The translations under genes and the position numbers were made by a program. Of a DNA stretch of 64,000 nt, positions 60,421-64,000 are shown piece by piece; the first letter of the stretch is position 1, and the number at the start of each line of letters is the position of its first letter. The DNA is from Oscillospiraceae bacterium (GTDB taxonomy: Bacteria; Bacillota; Clostridia; Oscillospirales; Oscillospiraceae), in assembly GCA_021770845.1 (NCBI GenBank), contig JAETQF010000002.1, positions 179,249 through 243,248 of the forward strand. The letters are read 5' to 3'. The notes under the pieces are model-generated. The model saw nothing but the letters and a program-made list of their open reading frames with translations. It had not been told where the DNA came from and made no database searches.

Positions 60421-61590
60421 ATGAAACAATACAACAAGTATATGGACAATATCCAAGCATCCGACACCCTCCACCAGCGGCTGCTGAACCTGGAAGCGCC
60501 GGCGAAGCGTCCGGCGGCGTGGAAGAAGTACGGCACGGCCGCGGCGGCCCTGGTGCTGGTGGCGGGCGTGGGGGGCTTCGGGGCGTGGGCGGCCCACAAC
60601 AACAACCTGGAAAAGCCCCTGCCTCCCTATCCCGCCGGCTATCAGGAAAACAGGCCGGAGATGGATCAGCCCGACATCGCCGTGGCGGATCCCGGCGAGA
60701 GCCTGGAGCCGGGGATGAAAACCATCGGCGGCTACGAGGTGCGGCAGGGGGAGATGATGGCCTATTATATGCTGCCCTATATCGAGTTCGGCATGGCGGA
60801 CGATATGACCCAGATGGCGCTGGATTGGGACGTGCCTCCCGGCAGCGTGAAGCGGGATCTCACCCAGGCGGACTTTGCCGCCCTGTTCGGCGGGGAGGAC
60901 GCCCTGTCCGTCCACCTGGGCTGGGGGGATTACGAGATCACCGGCTGGGCGGCGTGGACGGCGGACGGCTCCTTCTGGGGGGCGTTTATCAACGGATACA
61001 AGGGCCCGCTGGATCATTTTGAGTTCGCCTTCACCGCCGGGGACGTGCTCCCCCCCACCTGCGTCGCCTACGGGGAGGACGGCGTGGTCAACCAGATCTG
61101 GGATGTGCCCGTCACTGCCTGGGGCCACGACGGCAAGGACGGCTGCGGCCGCCGGGTGGAGCTCCTCCACGACGGGTACGGCTTCCGCTTCGACCTCACC
61201 GCCACCGGCGCGGGGCAGGCCGAGGAGCTGGTGAGCCGCGCCACCCGCTGGATCATTGTGGAGGGGATGGCGGCGGACAGCATCACCAACCACGGCGCGG
61301 TGCTGGCCCACCCCTGGGAGGCCGACCCCAACTACAGCGTGGGCGAGCCCAACTGGAACGACGGCGCGGACGAGTATGACAGTGGCTGCCCCTACTGCGT
61401 GGAAGGCGCCGCCCACACCCATCCCTACGACCCGGGCCTTCCCGCTGCCGGCCCGGACAGCCCCGCCACGGACGGCTGCTCCGGCGGCGCGGATCCCGCT
61501 CCCGCCAAGGGTCCGGACGACCCCGCCGCGGGGAACCTCCCCGATGGGGATCCCGCCGCCTATGAGCCCCAGGCGGAGCTCCCCTCCTGA
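60421..61590 (+). CDS. Single-pass membrane protein, probable anti-sigma factor
   Basis: A 389-residue protein: a short cytoplasmic N-terminus (MKQYNKYMDNIQASDTLHQR), one membrane helix near residues 37-58 (YGTAAAALVLVAGVGGFGAW) and a large extracytoplasmic domain with a Pro/Asp-rich tail. The position directly after an ECF sigma gene and the topology fit an anti-sigma factor, but no ZAS motif is visible. The ATG at 60421 follows AAAGGGGATAACTTC. Cysteines near the C-terminus (CPYC) might sense redox or metal. Confidence 0.75.
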   Translation: MKQYNKYMDNIQASDTLHQRLLNLEAPAKRPAAWKKYGTAAAALVLVAGVGGFGAWAAHNNNLEKPLPPYPAGYQENRPEMDQPDIAVADPGESLEPGMKTIGGYEVRQGEMMAYYMLPYIEFGMADDMTQMALDWDVPPGSVKRDLTQADFAALFGGEDALSVHLGWGDYEITGWAAWTADGSFWGAFINGYKGPLDHFEFAFTAGDVLPPTCVAYGEDGVVNQIWDVPVTAWGHDGKDGCGRRVELLHDGYGFRFDLTATGAGQAEELVSRATRWIIVEGMAADSITNHGAVLAHPWEADPNYSVGEPNWNDGADEYDSGCPYCVEGAAHTHPYDPGLPAAGPDSPATDGCSGGADPAPAKGPDDPAAGNLPDGDPAAYEPQAELPS

Positions 61591-61604
61591 ACCAAAGAGA
61601 AACG

Positions 61605-61639
61605 AAACTCCCCCCGGAGCATTGCTCCGGGGGGAGTTT
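61605..61639. terminator. Shared bidirectional terminator of two sigma operons
   Basis: A perfect 16-bp stem, AAACTCCCCCCGGAGC (61605-61620) with 61624-61639. The arms begin and end in A and T runs, so it serves both convergent operons. Confidence 0.85.
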
Positions 61640-61648
61640 GTCTGCCGG

Positions 61649-62380
61649 TCAGTCCACCTGGGGCTCGCAGGCCACCACGCCCAGCTCCGCCAGCTGGTCG
61701 ATGCCCTTCTGCACCCAGGGGCGGAAGTCGATGGAGTAGGGCACGGGATCGTCCACGGTGTACTCGCTCCGTGTGGTATATCCCCCGGAGGGGGAGGGGG
61801 CGGGATCCTCCGCCGCAACGGCGCCGGTGCCGCTGCTGGCGCCGCCGGCCTGCCCCACCGAGAAGGAGTTGGACTGGTTCCTCATGCAGTTCTCCGCGTG
61901 CCAGAACCAGTCGCCGTCCATCTGGAACCACTCCATCCAGCCGAAGTCGTCCACCGTGCCGCCCAGCATCAGGTAGCCCTTCTGGCCGGTGGCGGGGTCG
62001 GTGCGTTCATAGAGGTAGGGGGTGTCCTCGCTGATCTTGCCGGTGATGTCCAGGCGCTGATCGTCCACGGTGAGCCACAGCCGCCCGTTTCCGTCCACCT
62101 CGGCGGGGGGGACGGCGTTCAGACGGTCGTAGTAGGCGGTGTTCGTGTTGGGATCCACCGTCACCGACCCGCCGCCGATAAAGTGGTACACCTGGGCGGG
62201 CAGGCCCGCCGCGATGGACAGCGCGCAGCCCACCGCCAGCGCCGCCGCCAGCGCGATGACGCCCGCCTTGGGCAGGCGCCGCTTCCCTGTATCCGTATGC
62301 GCCATCATGTTCATGATTTCCTCCTTTTTCTGGTCACTCAGCGCGGCCTGTTCCATCATGTGCCGGTATTCCCTCCGCAT
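61649..62380 (-). CDS. Single-pass membrane protein, probable anti-sigma factor
   Basis: A 243-residue protein with a cytoplasmic N-terminus of about 35 residues (MEQAALSDQKKEEIMNMMAH), a membrane helix (AGVIALAAALAVGCALSIAA) and an outer domain with repeated Trp/Tyr-rich segments. It overlaps the upstream ECF sigma gene by 47 bases, so it is probably its anti-sigma partner; no zinc motif is seen. The ATG at 62380 is 10 bases after AAAAGGAG; a GTG two codons earlier is possible. Confidence 0.75.
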   Translation of the reverse strand: MRREYRHMMEQAALSDQKKEEIMNMMAHTDTGKRRLPKAGVIALAAALAVGCALSIAAGLPAQVYHFIGGGSVTVDPNTNTAYYDRLNAVPPAEVDGNGRLWLTVDDQRLDITGKISEDTPYLYERTDPATGQKGYLMLGGTVDDFGWMEWFQMDGDWFWHAENCMRNQSNSFSVGQAGGASSGTGAVAAEDPAPSPSGGYTTRSEYTVDDPVPYSIDFRPWVQKGIDQLAELGVVACEPQVD

Positions 62381-62834
62381 TGTCACTCAGCTCCTTTTTC
62401 AGCATGGCCCGGGCGCGCTGCATCCGGGTCTGAACGGCGGTGCGGGACAGATGCAGGATGTCCCCGATCTCTCCCTGGTCATAGCCCTCCCAGTAGTAGA
62501 GGTGAACCACCGCCCGGTATTTGGGGGGCAGGGCCTGCACCGCCGCCCACACCGCCCGGTCGCCCTCCTCCCGGAAGGGGACGCTCTCGTCCAGCTCCCC
62601 CACGTTTCTGCGCCAGAAGGAGCGCAGCTGGCTCCGGCACAGGTTGGCCGCGCAGGTGAGCAGCCAGGATTTTTCCTTTCCGGGCAGCAGGGTGGCTTTG
62701 CCCTCCGCCAGCTTGAGAAAGACGCTTTGGCACACGTCCTCCCCGTCGGTGCGGCTGCCCAGGTAGCTGTACGCCAGCCGGAACACGTCGTCGCCGTATT
62801 GGCGGAACAGCTCCGCCAGCTTTTCCTGATCCAT
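62334..62834 (-). CDS. ECF-family RNA polymerase sigma factor
   Basis: A 166-residue ECF sigma factor. Region 2 (DDVFRLAYSYLGSRTDGEDV, CQSVFLKL) is at residues 14-45 and region 4 (LPPKYRAVVHLYYWEGYDQG, EIGDILHLSRTAVQTRMQRA) at residues 100-148. The ATG at 62834 follows AAAGGGGGGCAAGCCC. The protein differs clearly from the other ECF factor here, so the pair is not a recent duplication. Confidence 0.92.
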   Translation of the reverse strand: MDQEKLAELFRQYGDDVFRLAYSYLGSRTDGEDVCQSVFLKLAEGKATLLPGKEKSWLLTCAANLCRSQLRSFWRRNVGELDESVPFREEGDRAVWAAVQALPPKYRAVVHLYYWEGYDQGEIGDILHLSRTAVQTRMQRARAMLKKELSDNAEGIPAHDGTGRAE

Positions 62835-63308
62835 GGGCTTGCCCCCCTTTGTTGGCTGTGCCTGGTTTTATGTCTGTGCTTTGTGGCCACACCTATAAAA
62901 CGATTTAACACCCGAACTTATCACAACGCAAGCGAAAATTTTTGGCAGGGGGCGCCCTGCCGGGGGCGTTACTTTCTCTCACGTGAGAGAAAGTAACCAA
63001 AGAGAACGCTCAGGGGGTGGCCGCCGGTTCGCGGGGGCCCCAAGGGCGGGCCCCCGCTCTCAGGACGGCCTCCCCCTCTCGGTTGGCGCCTGAGTGGTGC
63101 GGTGGATGCTTCGGGGCGGTGGGAGGTGCACCGTCGATTTCAAGTTGTGGGAGAGTGACCGGCTATTGCGGGTGACGAATTGGCTGTCCTTCTTTTTCCG
63201 GCCCACACCGGGCCTGCGTGTTTTGGGTACTGAAAAGCCCGGGTTCTCTTTAGAGCGCCTGGGCTTCTTGTTTGGACGGCCGGGGCGGGAAATGCGAACC
63301 CCGGCGCG
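62835..63308. other. Noncoding region rich in palindromes
   Basis: No convincing gene in about 470 bases. Contains the repeats listed separately, then unstructured GC-rich DNA and a hairpin near 63235-63270 (AAGCCC...GGGCTT). Confidence 0.5.
62944..63057. repeat. Cluster of three palindromes
   Basis: GGCAGGG...CCCTGCC (62944-62961), a perfect 30-bp palindrome with arm GTTACTTTCTCTCAC (62968-62997), and GCGGGGGCCC with its complement (63031-63040, 63048-63057). The layout resembles an extragenic REP-type element. A related AGGGGGTGGCC block appears again near 63947. Confidence 0.65.
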
Positions 63309-63321
63309 TTATGCGCCGGGG
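63299..63321 (-). terminator. Hairpin at the end of the small RHH-like gene
   Basis: CCCCGGCGC and GCGCCGGGG pair across GTTAT, with the stop codon of the gene in the loop. There is no long T-run. Confidence 0.5.
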
Positions 63322-63509
63322 TCTGAAGTTTGGGGATGGCTTTCGTAGTCCTTCAGGCACTGCTCAATCATGCTTGCTACGATGGCGTTAAAGCTGGCTT
63401 TGTTCTCCACCGCGATTTTTTTAATTTGGTCAATCTGCCGTTGGTGTAGATAGATTGTTTTATATGCGGCCCCTTCCTTTCGTTGGATGTTATCCAGGCT
63501 GAACTTCAT
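63309..63509 (-). CDS. Small ribbon-helix-helix-like protein
   Basis: A 66-residue protein with a strand followed by two helices (YKTIYLHQRQIDQIKKIAVE, NKASFNAIVASMIEQCLKDY), the arrangement of Arc/MetJ-type DNA-binding proteins. The ATG at 63509 follows GAGGTGAGAGAA. The upstream region is AT-rich and has an inverted repeat ATCAAT-GAT-ATTGAT (63543-63557), a possible operator. It could be an antitoxin or plasmid-type regulator, but no toxin partner is present. Confidence 0.7.
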   Translation of the reverse strand: MKFSLDNIQRKEGAAYKTIYLHQRQIDQIKKIAVENKASFNAIVASMIEQCLKDYESHPQTSDPGA

Positions 63510-64000
63510 TTCTCTCACCTCATAAAATATTTTAATGTATAATCAATGATATTGATATCTGAGAATTTTATCTTGTATTTTTACATGATAAAAGGTGTAG
63601 TGTCCTTATTCTGATGTACGAGACAACCAAGGCCATCAGCCTATTAAAAAAGCCCACCAGGACTGTGAGGAAATGTTTCTAAGCGCCCGGAAGCCCCCAT
63701 CATCCTCCTGGATCCGACGGGGGACAAAGACAAAAGTTAAGAGAAACAAAGACGGGCCCGCCCAACGCCCGCCGCGTAAGGCACCCCCGCACACCCAGGC
63801 GCACAGAATATGGATCCCACCCACGTCTCAGTACCGACCCACTCAGCGGCAGCGGCGACAGGGGCCCCCGCGTCCGTATCCCCACCGCGCCGGAAGGGTC
63901 ACCACCCAACGCCCCGATCTGACAGCCCCCGTAAAAGGGGGTTCTTAGGGGGTGGCCATCCTGTGAGCGGAGGGCCGCCCTTCGGCCCGGAGTCGAACCG
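63510..64000. other. Noncoding right end of the window
   Basis: The first 100 bases are AT-rich (promoter of the small RHH-like gene). The rest is GC-rich and holds no convincing gene. CCCCC-GTAAAA-GGGGG followed by TTCTT near 63925 resembles a terminator, and REP-like sequence follows from about 63945. The last 20 bases resemble a tRNA T-arm but are cut by the edge. Confidence 0.4.

Noticed and set aside
63978..64000. tRNA gene cut by the right edge
   Set aside because: The last bases (GGAGTCGAACC) resemble a T-arm on the minus strand, but no CCA is encoded at the expected place and the rest is outside the window.

Overview
The window looks like the chromosome of a high-GC, spore-forming anaerobic Clostridium relative (Oscillospiraceae-type, compare Flavonifractor or Lawsonibacter). 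The signs are Firmicutes-style ribosome binding sites and sigma-A promoters, an alpha/beta-type small acid-soluble spore protein (SASP) gene, a membrane pyrophosphatase, a TrkA/TrkH potassium system and a 2-hydroxyacyl-CoA dehydratase activation cluster. The species is inferred, not proven.

Layout. 1-3593: end of a signal peptidase gene, a membrane protein and metG. 3641-7057: polar amino acid ABC transporter in one operon with mtnA. 7102-8644: orphan DpnA-like DNA methyltransferase, a small zinc protein and an XRE regulator. 8681-12245 (minus): DUF2804 protein, radical SAM enzyme, thymidine kinase and mutY. 12330-15825: SdpI-like protein, dtd, mutL and an acetyltransferase. 15836-16774: XRE regulator behind a long structured leader. 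16775-24853: ilvD, trkA, trkH, hppA and a PatB-type lyase. 24895-28272: thioesterase, MATE exporter, coiled-coil protein and an acetyltransferase. 28346-32344 (minus): heterodimeric ABC exporter preceded by a promoter, a 27-codon leader peptide and a terminator.

The main discovery is a 14.5-kb integrative mobilizable element at 32514-47071. It is bounded by a 13-bp direct repeat and sits inside the 3' end of the SASP gene. It carries a large serine recombinase, a relaxase with an overlapping reading frame, MobC, a RepA-like ATPase, a sigma-like regulator, a complete type I restriction-modification system with an extra membrane protein, and a divergent AlbA_2-type ATP-binding protein. Integration swaps C-terminal tails: the recombinase now ends with the SASP tail, and the SASP ends with the recombinase's presumed tail. 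Both reading frames stay open in either state.

47409-51738 (minus) is a four-gene phosphorelay (hybrid kinase, response regulator, CheX-like protein, CheY-like protein). It is followed by tRNA-Leu(CAG), three dehydratase-activation genes and valS behind a possible attenuator. A secreted stalk-domain protein follows, then two convergent ECF sigma/anti-sigma pairs. The right end is mostly palindromic repeats plus one small DNA-binding-like gene. A roughly 94-bp dispersed repeat occurs both inside the mobile element and in front of the first ECF sigma gene.
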